Shown: positions 1-6,142 of the stretch, piece after piece
Layout of the letters: each line of letters opens with the position of its first letter
How positions within the stretch are numbered: the stretch's first letter is position 1
From: an uncultured Oscillospiraceae bacterium
GTDB taxonomy: Bacteria; Bacillota_A; Clostridia; Oscillospirales; Oscillospiraceae
Direction of reading: 5' to 3'
DNA: 6,621 nt
NCBI GenBank assembly: GCA_944387755.1
Contig: CALXGC010000040.1
Coordinates: 1-6,621 of the forward strand
Program-made: the position numbers and the translations under genes
Notes under the pieces: generated by a model
Told to the model about the DNA's origin: nothing
Database searches by the model: none
Seen by the model: the letters and a program-made list of their open reading frames with translations, nothing else

Positions 1-2885
1 CCCTGCGGGCCTTTTTGGACTTTGCGGGGGACCGGCCCCTGGCCGGCCACAACGTGGAGTTCGATATGGGCTTTGTGGCCGCCGGGTGCCGGAAATACGG
101 CATCCCCTTCTCTAACCCCTCGGTGGACAGCCTGATTCTGGCCCAGAACCTGCTGCCGGAGCTGAACAAGTACAAGCTGGACACAGTGGCGGAGCATCTC
201 CGCCTGCCCGCCTTCAACCACCACCGGGCCAGCGACGACGCGGCCACAGTGGCCTATATGCTGCCCCACTTTTTCAAACGGCTGGAGGAGATGGGGGTGC
301 ATACCCTGGGGGAGATCAACGCCGCCATGCCGAAGCTCCGGAAGGGGGGCGGCCGGGTCAAGCGCCAGCCCAAGCACCTGATTATCCTGGCCAAAAATCA
401 GATTGGCCTGCGGAATCTCTATAAGCTCATCTCCCTGTCCTATCTGGAGCACTTCCGCCGCTATCCCATCATGCCCAAATCCCTCATCGACGAGAACCGG
501 GAGGGCCTGATCCTCGGCTCCGCCTGCGAGGCCGGCGAGCTGTTCCGGGCGGTGGCGGACGGCAAGGAGTGGGACGAGCTCAAGCGGATTGCCGCCTGGT
601 ACGACTATCTGGAGATTCAGCCCATCTGCAACAACATGTTCATGCTCCGCAAGGGGATGGTCCACAGCGAGGAGGAGCTGCGGGACTTCAACCGGACCAT
701 TGTAAAGCTGGGGGAGGAGCTGGGCAAGCCGGTGTGCGCCACCGGCGACGTCCACTTTCTGGACCCGGAGGACGAGGTCTACCGGCATATCCTCCTGGCC
801 TCCAAGGGCTTTGAGGACGCCGACGAGGAGCTGCCCATCTACTTCAAGACCACCGGAGAGATGCTGGAGGAGTTTGCCTATCTGGGCGAGGAGAAGGCCT
901 ATGAGGTGGTGGTGAAGAACACCAATCTCATCGCCGACTGGTGCGACCCCATCACCCCCCTGCCCAAGGGGCTGTTCGCCCCCAAGCTGGAGGACTCCGA
1001 CGGGGAGCTCAAGCGGCTGGTGTGGGGGAAGGCCCACGAGCTGTACGGCGAAAATCCCCCCAAAATTGTCACCGACCGCATTGAGGCCGAGCTGGGGGAC
1101 ATCATCCGCTGCAAGTACGACGTGATCTATATGTCCGCCCAAAAGCTGGTGCAGAACTCCCTGGAGCACGGCTATCTGGTGGGCTCCCGCGGTTCGGTGG
1201 GGTCGTCCCTGGTGGCCTTTATGTCGGGCATCACCGAGGTAAACTCCCTGCCCGCCCACTACCGCTGCCCCAAGTGCAAGCACTCCGATTTCGACTACGC
1301 CCAGGACCCCGCCCACCCCTATGGCTGCGGGGCGGATATGCCTGACGCCTGGTGTCCCGTGTGCGGGACCAAGTATGTGAAGGACGGCTTCAACATCCCC
1401 TTCGAGACCTTCCTGGGGTTTGGAGGCGACAAGGTCCCCGACATCGACCTGAACTTTTCCGGGGAGTACCAGGCTAATGCCCACCGCTACACCTTCGAGC
1501 TGTTCGGCCAGACCCATGTGTTCCGGGCGGGCACCATCGGCACGGTGGCGGAGAAGACCGCCTTCGGCTATGTGAAGAAATATCTGGACGAGCGGGGAAA
1601 GACCGCCTCCAAGGCGGAGGAGAACCGCCTGGCCATCGGCTGCACCGGCGTGCGGCGCACCACCGGCCAGCACCCCGGCGGCATGGTGGTCATCCCCCAG
1701 GACAAGGAGATTTACGACTTCTGCCCCGTCCAGCATCCGGCGGACGACCCCAACACGGATATTATCACCACCCACTTTGAATACCACGCCATGGAGAGCA
1801 ACCTGCTGAAGCTGGACATGCTGGGCCACGATGACCCCACCATGATCCGCATGCTGGAGGACCTGACCGGGGTGAACGCCCGCACGGACATCCCCCTGGC
1901 CGACCCGGACACCATGCCGATTTTCAAGTCGTCCGAAAAGCTGGGCTATGAGAACGACAAGATTCTGGGGCCCACCGGGGGCACGGCCATCCCGGAGTTC
2001 GGCACGTCCTTCGTCCGTGGTATGCTGGAGGACACCCAGCCCGACCAGTTTGACATCCTGGTGCGGCTGTCCGGCTTCTCCCACGGCACCGACGTGTGGC
2101 TGGGCAACGCCAAGGACCTGATTACCTCCGGCACGGCCAAGGTCAACGAGGCCATCGGCTGCCGGGACGACATCATGCTGTTTCTCATCTCCAAGGGCAT
2201 GGAGCCCAAGCGCTCTTTCAAAATCATGGAGTCCGTGCGGAAGGGCCGGGGCCTCCCAGAGGGGGCGGAGGAGGAGATGAAGGAGCACGGCGTGCCGGAC
2301 TGGTACATCGGCTCCTGCAAGAAAATCGCCTACCTGTTCCCCAAGGCCCACGCGGTGGCCTATGTCATGATGGCCTTCCGCATCGCCTGGTTCAAGGTCC
2401 ATAGGCCCCTGGCCTTTTACGCCGCCTACTTCTCCATCCGGGCCAAGGCCTTTGACGAGCGGTACATGTGCCGGGGCATGGACGAGTGCCAGCGGAAAAT
2501 GCGGGAGATCGTCGCCAAGGACAAGGAGGCCACCGCCGTGGAGCAGGACATGCTCACCACCCTGGAGGTGTGCTATGAGTTCTACCTCCGGGGCTTCACC
2601 TTCCGGCGGATGGACCTGTATGAGTCCGAGGCCCTGATGTTCAAGATGGATGAGGAGCGCAACGCCCTCATCCCGCCCTTTGTCTCAGTGGCCGGACTGG
2701 GAGAGACGGCGGCCGTCTCCCTGGCGGAGCAGCGGAAGGGCAGGCAGTTTATCTCCATTGAAGAGGTCTCCGCCGCCTGCCCCAAGGTGTCCAAGACCCA
2801 TATTGAGCTGCTTCGGGACGCGGGGACCTTCGGCGACCTGCCGGAGACCAGCCAGATGGACCTGTTTGCCCTGTTTGACGCGTGA
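1..2885 (+). CDS. polC: DNA polymerase III PolC-type alpha subunit, 5'-truncated by the window edge
   Basis: Replicative DNA polymerase with built-in 3'-5' proofreading. The frame is already open at the left edge (first full codon at base 3), leaving 960 residues; Bacillus PolC is about 1,440, so the N-terminal domains, the first half of PHP and the Exo I motif lie outside. Residues counted from base 3: Exo II GHNVEFD (N17, D21) and Exo III HRASDD (H74, D79); second half of PHP with GSACEAGE and ATGDVHF (D249, H251); GSRGSVGSSL at 394-403; a zinc-binding region with CxxC pairs at 422/425 and 451/454; catalytic aspartates in PDIDLNFSGEYQ (D480, D482) and LDMLGHDD (D605); TTGQHPGG; FPKAHAVAYV; a helix-hairpin-helix-like VAGLGETAA; and a C-terminal QMDLF matching the beta-clamp binding pentapeptide. 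All visible catalytic residues are intact and there is no frameshift. Five residues (ALFDA) follow the clamp motif. No clear intrinsic terminator follows the stop. Confidence 0.97.
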   Translation, partial: LRAFLDFAGDRPLAGHNVEFDMGFVAAGCRKYGIPFSNPSVDSLILAQNLLPELNKYKLDTVAEHLRLPAFNHHRASDDAATVAYMLPHFFKRLEEMGVHTLGEINAAMPKLRKGGGRVKRQPKHLIILAKNQIGLRNLYKLISLSYLEHFRRYPIMPKSLIDENREGLILGSACEAGELFRAVADGKEWDELKRIAAWYDYLEIQPICNNMFMLRKGMVHSEEELRDFNRTIVKLGEELGKPVCATGDVHFLDPEDEVYRHILLASKGFEDADEELPIYFKTTGEMLEEFAYLGEEKAYEVVVKNTNLIADWCDPITPLPKGLFAPKLEDSDGELKRLVWGKAHELYGENPPKIVTDRIEAELGDIIRCKYDVIYMSAQKLVQNSLEHGYLVGSRGSVGSSLVAFMSGITEVNSLPAHYRCPKCKHSDFDYAQDPAHPYGCGADMPDAWCPVCGTKYVKDGFNIPFETFLGFGGDKVPDIDLNFSGEYQANAHRYTFELFGQTHVFRAGTIGTVAEKTAFGYVKKYLDERGKTASKAEENRLAIGCTGVRRTTGQHPGGMVVIPQDKEIYDFCPVQHPADDPNTDIITTHFEYHAMESNLLKLDMLGHDDPTMIRMLEDLTGVNARTDIPLADPDTMPIFKSSEKLGYENDKILGPTGGTAIPEFGTSFVRGMLEDTQPDQFDILVRLSGFSHGTDVWLGNAKDLITSGTAKVNEAIGCRDDIMLFLISKGMEPKRSFKIMESVRKGRGLPEGAEEEMKEHGVPDWYIGSCKKIAYLFPKAHAVAYVMMAFRIAWFKVHRPLAFYAAYFSIRAKAFDERYMCRGMDECQRKMREIVAKDKEATAVEQDMLTTLEVCYEFYLRGFTFRRMDLYESEALMFKMDEERNALIPPFVSVAGLGETAAVSLAEQRKGRQFISIEEVSAACPKVSKTHIELLRDAGTFGDLPETSQMDLFALFDA

Positions 2886-2958
2886 CGGCCCGCGGCGGCG
2901 CGCCAGAGGGCGGGCGGATGCGTCCGAAGAAACTGCCGGGGAGAAAGACCGGAAATTT

Positions 2959-2991
2959 CCCGCAAAACCGCCGTTTTTGCCCGCAAAGCCG
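2959..2991. repeat. 12-bp near-direct repeat, 21-bp period, upstream of the Bax inhibitor-1 promoter
   Basis: CCCGCAAAACCG at 2959-2970 and CCCGCAAAGCCG at 2980-2991 agree at 11 of 12 positions. Their starts are 21 bp apart, two turns of the helix, and the second copy ends three bases before the -35 element at 2995. The copies are visible in the sequence. That they bind a regulator is inference; in GC-rich spacer DNA the pair could be chance. The rest of the 2886-2994 spacer holds only a small hairpin (CGGA-TGCG-TCCG, 2915-2926) without a T tract. Confidence 0.4.
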
Positions 2992-2994
2992 TGA

Positions 2995-3023
2995 TTGCAT
3001 TCCAGCCCAAAGGGGGATATAAT
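2995..3023 (+). promoter_or_regulatory. Housekeeping (sigma-A type) promoter for the Bax inhibitor-1 gene
   Basis: The -35 is TTGCAT (2995-3000, 5 of 6 to TTGACA) and the -10 is a perfect TATAAT (3018-3023), separated by exactly 17 bp. Transcription should begin near 3030, giving a leader of about 38 nt. The leader starts with a small potential hairpin, AAACC (3033-3037) pairing with GGTTT (3044-3048), just upstream of the Shine-Dalgarno. It is the best promoter match in the window and implies that the downstream gene is expressed independently of polC. Confidence 0.85.
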
Positions 3024-3052
3024 ATGGGATGTAAACCCCAAGCGGTTTGAAA

Positions 3053-3059
3053 AAAGGAG
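3053..3059 (+). promoter_or_regulatory. Ribosome binding site fixing the Bax inhibitor-1 start at 3068
   Basis: AAAGGAG lies 8 nt before ATG 3068. The same frame is open from a TTG at 3047, but that codon lies upstream of this site, would have no Shine-Dalgarno of its own, and would add MKKGVFF in place of the usual family N-terminus. ATG 3068 is therefore preferred. Confidence 0.85.
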
Positions 3060-3067
3060 TGTTTTTC

Positions 3068-3784
3068 ATGAGCTTTAACCCCTATGAGTTCGACCGGAGC
3101 TACGGCGCCTCCCGGCCCGTCACCGAGGGGGAGTACACGGCCCGGACCTTCCTGTGGATGGTGCTGGGGCTGATGATCACCTTCGGTACGGCGGTGGCGT
3201 GCTGGATGACCAACGCGACCATCTATGCTTTGTACTACATGCCCATTCTGCCCATCCTCCTGCTGGTCGCCACCCTGGTGATGGCCTTCACCATGTCCGC
3301 CCGGATTGAGCGGATGTCGGTGGGCACGGCCCGCGCCCTGTTTGTGGGCTTCTCCGCCATCTTCGGCTTCACCATGTCCACCTATCTGTACCTGTACGAC
3401 CTGTTCAGCCTGGTGCTGGTGTTCCTTGCCACCGCCCTCTACTTCGGCGTGCTGGCTGCCTATGGACACTTCACCAAGCGGAATCTGGCGGGAATCGGCC
3501 CTATTCTGTTCTCCGGCCTGATCTTTTTGATTGTGTTCGGCGTGCTGACCCTGTTTATCCCGGCCTTTACCGCCTTTGACACGGTGGTCTGCCTGGTGGG
3601 CATTGCGGTGTTCCTGGGCTATACCGCCTATGACACCCAGCGCATTCGGGCCTACTACCACTACTACGCCGGCTACCCCGACATGATGGAGAAGGCCTCC
3701 GTCTTTTCCGCCCTGCAGCTCTATCTGGATTTCATCAACCTGTTCCTGTACCTGCTGCGCTTCCTGGGCAAAAGCCGGAATTAA
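3068..3784 (+). CDS. Bax inhibitor-1/YccA family integral membrane protein
   Basis: A 238-residue polytopic membrane protein of the Bax inhibitor-1 (TMBIM, UPF0005/YccA) family. A short cytoplasmic N-terminus (NPYEFDRSYG...) precedes seven hydrophobic segments at about 27-46, 52-76, 86-106, 110-132, 143-164, 168-188 and 211-233. The diagnostic C-terminal signatures are present: GYTAYDTQRIR (D189) at the end of helix 6 and ALQLYLDFINLFLYLLRFLG (D221) in helix 7. Family knowledge: bacterial members such as YetJ are pH-sensitive calcium-leak proteins with a conserved aspartate pair in this region, and D189 and D221 are likely equivalents, though I have not aligned them. The physiological role in bacteria is poorly settled. 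Length is typical and no signal peptide is evident. It is monocistronic, with its own promoter 45 bp upstream and a strong terminator immediately after the TAA. The family call is secure; the transported ion is inference. Confidence 0.93.
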   Translation: MSFNPYEFDRSYGASRPVTEGEYTARTFLWMVLGLMITFGTAVACWMTNATIYALYYMPILPILLLVATLVMAFTMSARIERMSVGTARALFVGFSAIFGFTMSTYLYLYDLFSLVLVFLATALYFGVLAAYGHFTKRNLAGIGPILFSGLIFLIVFGVLTLFIPAFTAFDTVVCLVGIAVFLGYTAYDTQRIRAYYHYYAGYPDMMEKASVFSALQLYLDFINLFLYLLRFLGKSRN

Positions 3785-3787
3785 GGG

Positions 3788-3821
3788 AAAAAATCCCGGT
3801 ACCGCGGTACCGGGATTTTTT
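3788..3821. terminator. Bidirectional intrinsic terminator between convergent genes
   Basis: A perfect 34-bp palindrome: six A, TCCCGGTACC, a central GC, GGTACCGGGA, six T. The RNA can form a long stem with a CGCG tetraloop (3803-3806). The T tract at 3816-3821 terminates + strand transcripts of the Bax inhibitor-1 gene, which stops 3 bp away. The A tract at 3788-3793 reads as six U on the minus strand and serves the nitroreductase gene, whose stop is 14 bp away. Confidence 0.93.
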
Positions 3822-3835
3822 GTGCCTGTATGGAT

Positions 3836-4381
3836 TCAGCGCCAGGAGAGCAGCACGTCCGTGCCCTTGCGTTTGGGGGCGGGGTTTGTCTCCGCGGCGT
3901 AGCCCACCGCAATGAGGGCCATGAGCTCCTGGTCCTCCGGGACCTGGAGGTACGCCTGGAGGCGCTTGCGGTCAAACACGCCCATGATGACCGTGGCCAG
4001 CCCCAGGTCGTGGGCGGCCAGGCAGAAGGTCTGGGCCGCAATGCCGCAGTCGTAGTACTGCCAGCCCTCCTCCCGGTCGGTGTTGAAGGAGCCGTCCCGG
4101 TTGTAGCCGCAGCGGTTTTTCACAAAGGTCTGGGCCACCAGCACAGGGCAGCTTTTGATGATGGCGGGGTTGTTGTTGCCGCCGGGGAGGCAGTACTCCT
4201 CCGCGATGACATTCCGCACCGCCGGGTCCTCAATGGCCAGATAGCGGCTGATCTGGGTGTTTTTCCAGCTGGGGGCGTAGGCGGCAAGGGAGACAACCTG
4301 CTCCAGCAGTTCGCGGCTCACCGGCTGTGCGGTGAATTTCCGCACGCTGCGCCGGGTGAGAATACAAGTCTGTGCGTCCAT
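3836..4381 (-). CDS. Nitroreductase family protein (FMN-dependent)
   Basis: A 181-residue cytoplasmic flavoprotein of the nitroreductase superfamily, members of which use NAD(P)H to reduce nitro groups, quinones or flavins on bound FMN, usually as homodimers. The N-terminal RRSVRKF (residues 10-16) is the typical FMN-phosphate-binding arginine/serine cluster. AAYAPSWKNTQ (33-43) matches the AP-S-x-x-N-x-Q flavin loop, and DCGIAAQTFCLAAHDLGLATVIMG (111-134) with ALIAVGYAAE (155-164) forms the C-terminal flavin/dimer core. Length suits the compact subgroup. The frame extends upstream to 4471, but the ATG at 4381 is preferred because AGGAGGG precedes it by 7 nt and the family starts about ten residues before the RRS motif. 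It has its own promoter, is divergent from the FAD oxidoreductase and ends at the shared palindromic terminator. The physiological substrate cannot be read from the sequence. Confidence 0.92.
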   Translation of the reverse strand: MDAQTCILTRRSVRKFTAQPVSRELLEQVVSLAAYAPSWKNTQISRYLAIEDPAVRNVIAEEYCLPGGNNNPAIIKSCPVLVAQTFVKNRCGYNRDGSFNTDREEGWQYYDCGIAAQTFCLAAHDLGLATVIMGVFDRKRLQAYLQVPEDQELMALIAVGYAAETNPAPKRKGTDVLLSWR

Positions 4382-4388
4382 AAAAGAT

Positions 4389-4395
4389 CCCTCCT
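4389..4395 (-). promoter_or_regulatory. Ribosome binding site of the nitroreductase gene
   Basis: On the minus strand AGGAGGG sits 7 nt before ATG 4381. It is a near-perfect Shine-Dalgarno and settles the start against the in-frame upstream ATG at 4471, which lies upstream of the predicted promoter. Confidence 0.9.
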
Positions 4396-4418
4396 GAGAC
4401 AAATAAGCGGACGAGTGT

Positions 4419-4447
4419 ATGGTAAGACAGGCGGAGAAGTTTGTCAA
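4419..4447 (-). promoter_or_regulatory. Sigma-A type promoter of the nitroreductase gene
   Basis: On the minus strand, TTGACA (4447-4442, perfect -35) is followed after 17 bp by TACCAT (4424-4419, 4 of 6 to TATAAT). Transcription should start near 4412, giving a leader of about 30 nt that contains the Shine-Dalgarno. The -35 overlaps the left arm of the inverted repeat at 4446-4466. Confidence 0.75.
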
Positions 4448-4466
4448 GGGCGGATTTTTCGCCCTT
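4446..4466. repeat. Inverted repeat between divergent promoters, candidate operator
   Basis: AAGGGCG (4446-4452) and CGCCCTT (4460-4466) are perfect 7-bp arms around a 7-bp centre (GATTTTT). The element fills the gap between the two divergent -35 boxes and overlaps each by two bases. The placement suits a single dimeric regulator controlling both genes, which is inference. As RNA on the + strand it could form a hairpin followed by four U, but no + strand gene lies upstream to need a terminator. Confidence 0.45.
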
Positions 4467-4493
4467 TTCAAGAGCCGCCGGTTATGCTACACT
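4465..4493 (+). promoter_or_regulatory. Probable promoter of the FAD-dependent oxidoreductase gene
   Basis: TTTTCA (4465-4470, 4 of 6) and TACACT (4488-4493, 4 of 6) are separated by 17 bp. The -10 carries a TGn extension (TG at 4485-4486), which compensates for weak hexamers. Transcription would begin near 4500, only about 11 nt before the start codon. TATGCT at 4483-4488 is an alternative -10. Confidence 0.5.
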
Positions 4494-4499
4494 AGCTCC

Positions 4500-4505
4500 G
4501 GTGAT
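4500..4505 (+). promoter_or_regulatory. Unusual ribosome binding site (GGTGAT) of the FAD oxidoreductase gene
   Basis: There is no AGGAGG before ATG 4511. GGTGAT, complementary to the GATCACC part of the 16S 3' end, lies 5 nt upstream; this close spacing fits that end of the anti-Shine-Dalgarno. A second ATG at 4504 is in a different frame that has no protein support. Confidence 0.55.
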
Positions 4506-4510
4506 GAAGT

Positions 4511-6097
4511 ATGATACGCATTCAAAATATTCCCCTGCCTGTGGACGGCGGCCTGGAGCTGCTGCGGAAGCGCGCGGCCCGCGAGCTGGGCGTGCGGCCC
4601 GGCGCTCTGGAGGAGCTGACGCTGGTCCGCCAGTCCATCGACGCCCGGAAGAAGCAGGACGTACACTACGTCTATACCGTGGACGTCTCCCTGAAGAGCG
4701 GAGAGGCCTATGCGGTGCGGCAGGCGGGCAAGAAGAACGTTTTTTTGACGGCCTCCGTCCCCTATGTCTTTCCGGCGGTGAGGCCCGGCGCCGGCCCCAT
4801 GCCGGTGGTGGCCGGCATGGGACCGGCGGGGCTGTTTGCCGCCCTGTTTCTGGCCCGGAACGGCCTGCCCTGCGTGGTGCTGGAGCGGGGGCGGGAGGTG
4901 GACCGGCGCACGGCGGACGTAGAGAAATTCTGGGCCGGCGGGCCGCTGGACCCGGTTTCCAACGTACAGTTCGGCGAGGGGGGCGCGGGGACGTTTTCCG
5001 ACGGGAAGCTGACCACCGGCACCCACGACCCCCGCATCTCCGCGGTGATGGACGTCCTGGTGGAGGCCGGGGCCCCGGAGGACGTGAGATGGTCCCATAA
5101 GCCCCACATCGGCACGGATATTCTGCGGCAGGTGGTCAAACATATCCGCCGGGAGCTGATTGCCCTGGGGTGCGACGTGCGCTTTGAGACCAAGCTCACG
5201 GGCCTCTCCGTCAGCGGCGGCGCCCTTACCGGCGTCCGGGCGGAGGGCCCGGAGGGGGAGCGCCTGATTCCCTGCGGAGCCCTGGTGCTGGCGCCGGGGC
5301 ACTCGGCGCGGGACACCTTCGCCATGCTCCTGGAGGCGGGCGTGCCCATGGAGCAGAAGCCCTTCGCCGTGGGGGTGCGCATTGAGCAGGAGCAGAAAAA
5401 AATCTCCCTGGCCCAGTACGGCCCCGCCTGGGAGAAGCTGCCGCCCCCGGACTATAAGCTGGCCTGCCATCTGCCCGGCGGACGGTCCGCCTTTACCTTC
5501 TGCGTGTGCCCCGGCGGACAGGTGGTGGCCGCCGCCTCCGCCCCCGGACAGGTTGTCACCAACGGTATGAGCTACCGGGCGCGGGACGGGAAGAACATCA
5601 ACGGCGGCCTTCTGGTGGGCGTGGGCCCGGCGGACTTCGGCGGAGCCGGCCCCCTGGCCGGGGCGCGCTTTCAGGAGCGGTGGGAGCAGGCGGCCTTTCG
5701 CCTGGGGGGCGGGACCGGCCGCGCCCCCGCCCAGCGGGTGGAGGATTTTCTGCAAAAGATTCCCTCTCAGGGGCCGGGCCGCATTGCGCCCACCTACCGC
5801 CCCGGCGTGGCGTGGACACAGCTGGACGGCTGCCTGCCGGAGGCGGTGGGAGAGACTTTGCGGAGCGCTCTGCCCCTGATGGACCGGAAGCTCCGGGGGT
5901 TTGCGGACCCGGACGGGGTGCTCACCGGAGTGGAGACCCGCTCCTCCTCGCCGGTGCGCATTCTCCGGGACGGGACCTGTCAGTCCGCCCTCCGGGGGCT
6001 CTACCCCTGCGGAGAGGGGGCGGGCTACGCCGGCGGAATTGTCTCCGCCGCCGTGGACGGAATCCGCGTGGCTGAGGCGGTCGCCTCCCAGCTCTAA
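4511..6097 (+). CDS. FAD-dependent oxidoreductase (COG2509-type dehydrogenase family)
   Basis: A 528-residue flavoprotein resembling the uncharacterised FAD-dependent dehydrogenases of COG2509, often annotated NAD(P)/FAD-dependent oxidoreductase. Residues 1-90 form a small N-terminal domain typical of the family (IRIQNIPLPVDGGLELL... then DARKKQDVHYVYTVDV). A Rossmann FAD site follows: VVAGMGPAGLFAAL with GxGxxG at 102-107, and the ribose-binding glutamate E125 in VVLERG. Next come NVQFGEGGAGTFSDGKL (151-167), the LAPGHSARDTF loop, and the C-terminal family block LTGVETRSSSPVRILRD plus GLYPCGEGAGYAGGIVSAAVDGI (497-518), where the glycine-rich turn should close on FAD. No transmembrane segment or signal peptide is seen, so it is probably cytoplasmic. 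The length is full and the frame uninterrupted. It is transcribed alone, divergently from the nitroreductase, with a strong terminator after it. Substrate and electron partner are unknown to me. Its base composition looks the most GC-rich in the window. Confidence 0.9.
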   Translation: MIRIQNIPLPVDGGLELLRKRAARELGVRPGALEELTLVRQSIDARKKQDVHYVYTVDVSLKSGEAYAVRQAGKKNVFLTASVPYVFPAVRPGAGPMPVVAGMGPAGLFAALFLARNGLPCVVLERGREVDRRTADVEKFWAGGPLDPVSNVQFGEGGAGTFSDGKLTTGTHDPRISAVMDVLVEAGAPEDVRWSHKPHIGTDILRQVVKHIRRELIALGCDVRFETKLTGLSVSGGALTGVRAEGPEGERLIPCGALVLAPGHSARDTFAMLLEAGVPMEQKPFAVGVRIEQEQKKISLAQYGPAWEKLPPPDYKLACHLPGGRSAFTFCVCPGGQVVAAASAPGQVVTNGMSYRARDGKNINGGLLVGVGPADFGGAGPLAGARFQERWEQAAFRLGGGTGRAPAQRVEDFLQKIPSQGPGRIAPTYRPGVAWTQLDGCLPEAVGETLRSALPLMDRKLRGFADPDGVLTGVETRSSSPVRILRDGTCQSALRGLYPCGEGAGYAGGIVSAAVDGIRVAEAVASQL

Positions 6098-6102
6098 CAA
6101 TC

Positions 6103-6136
6103 AAACCGCCTGGAGCGGCTGCTCCAGGCGGTTTTT
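6103..6136 (+). terminator. Intrinsic terminator after the FAD oxidoreductase gene
   Basis: AAACCGCCTGGAGC (6103-6116) pairs perfectly with GCTCCAGGCGGTTT (6121-6134) around a GGCT loop, and the T run reaches 6136. It starts 5 bp after the TAA at 6095-6097. The convergent dapL gene ends 6 bp beyond; on the minus strand the stem is followed by TTTGATTGTT, so it can probably terminate dapL as well, but less strongly. Confidence 0.92.
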
Positions 6137-6142
6137 GAAGCG

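Noticed and set aside
2897..2904. GGCGCGCC palindrome after polC
   Set aside because: It is an 8-bp palindrome in a very GC-rich spacer, with no second copy or associated structure.
3047..3067. A TTG start at 3047 for the Bax inhibitor-1 protein
   Set aside because: It lies upstream of the Shine-Dalgarno at 3053-3059 and has none of its own; ATG 3068 is correctly spaced.
2582..3661. A 359-codon minus-strand open frame spanning the end of polC, the spacer and most of the Bax inhibitor-1 gene
   Set aside because: It crosses two real genes and a strong promoter. The product is low-complexity (Gly, His, Gln-rich) and no ribosome site or family signature supports it.
4446..4469. The AAGGGCG/CGCCCTT hairpin with following T residues as a + strand terminator
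   Set aside because: No + strand gene ends upstream of it, and the position between two divergent -35 boxes suits a regulatory site better. It has only four U after a 7-bp stem.
4382..4471. A 30-residue N-terminal extension of the nitroreductase (ATG at 4471)
   Set aside because: It would begin upstream of the predicted promoter at 4447-4419 and read through the Shine-Dalgarno. The family normally starts near the second methionine.
3830..4495. A 221-codon plus-strand open frame opposite the nitroreductase
   Set aside because: It is an antisense shadow of the nitroreductase with no motifs. It would start only 9 bp after the bidirectional terminator and has no promoter or Shine-Dalgarno.
4441..5100. 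An overlapping plus-strand frame including the ATG at 4504
   Set aside because: The protein is Arg/Gly-rich without family features, while the 4511 frame gives a full-length conserved flavoprotein.
4487..6100. A 537-codon minus-strand open frame covering the whole FAD oxidoreductase gene
   Set aside because: It is rich in Gly, Ala, His, Arg and Pro with no recognisable domain, and it is exactly antisense to a well-conserved protein. Long antisense frames are expected where GC-rich third positions deplete stop codons.
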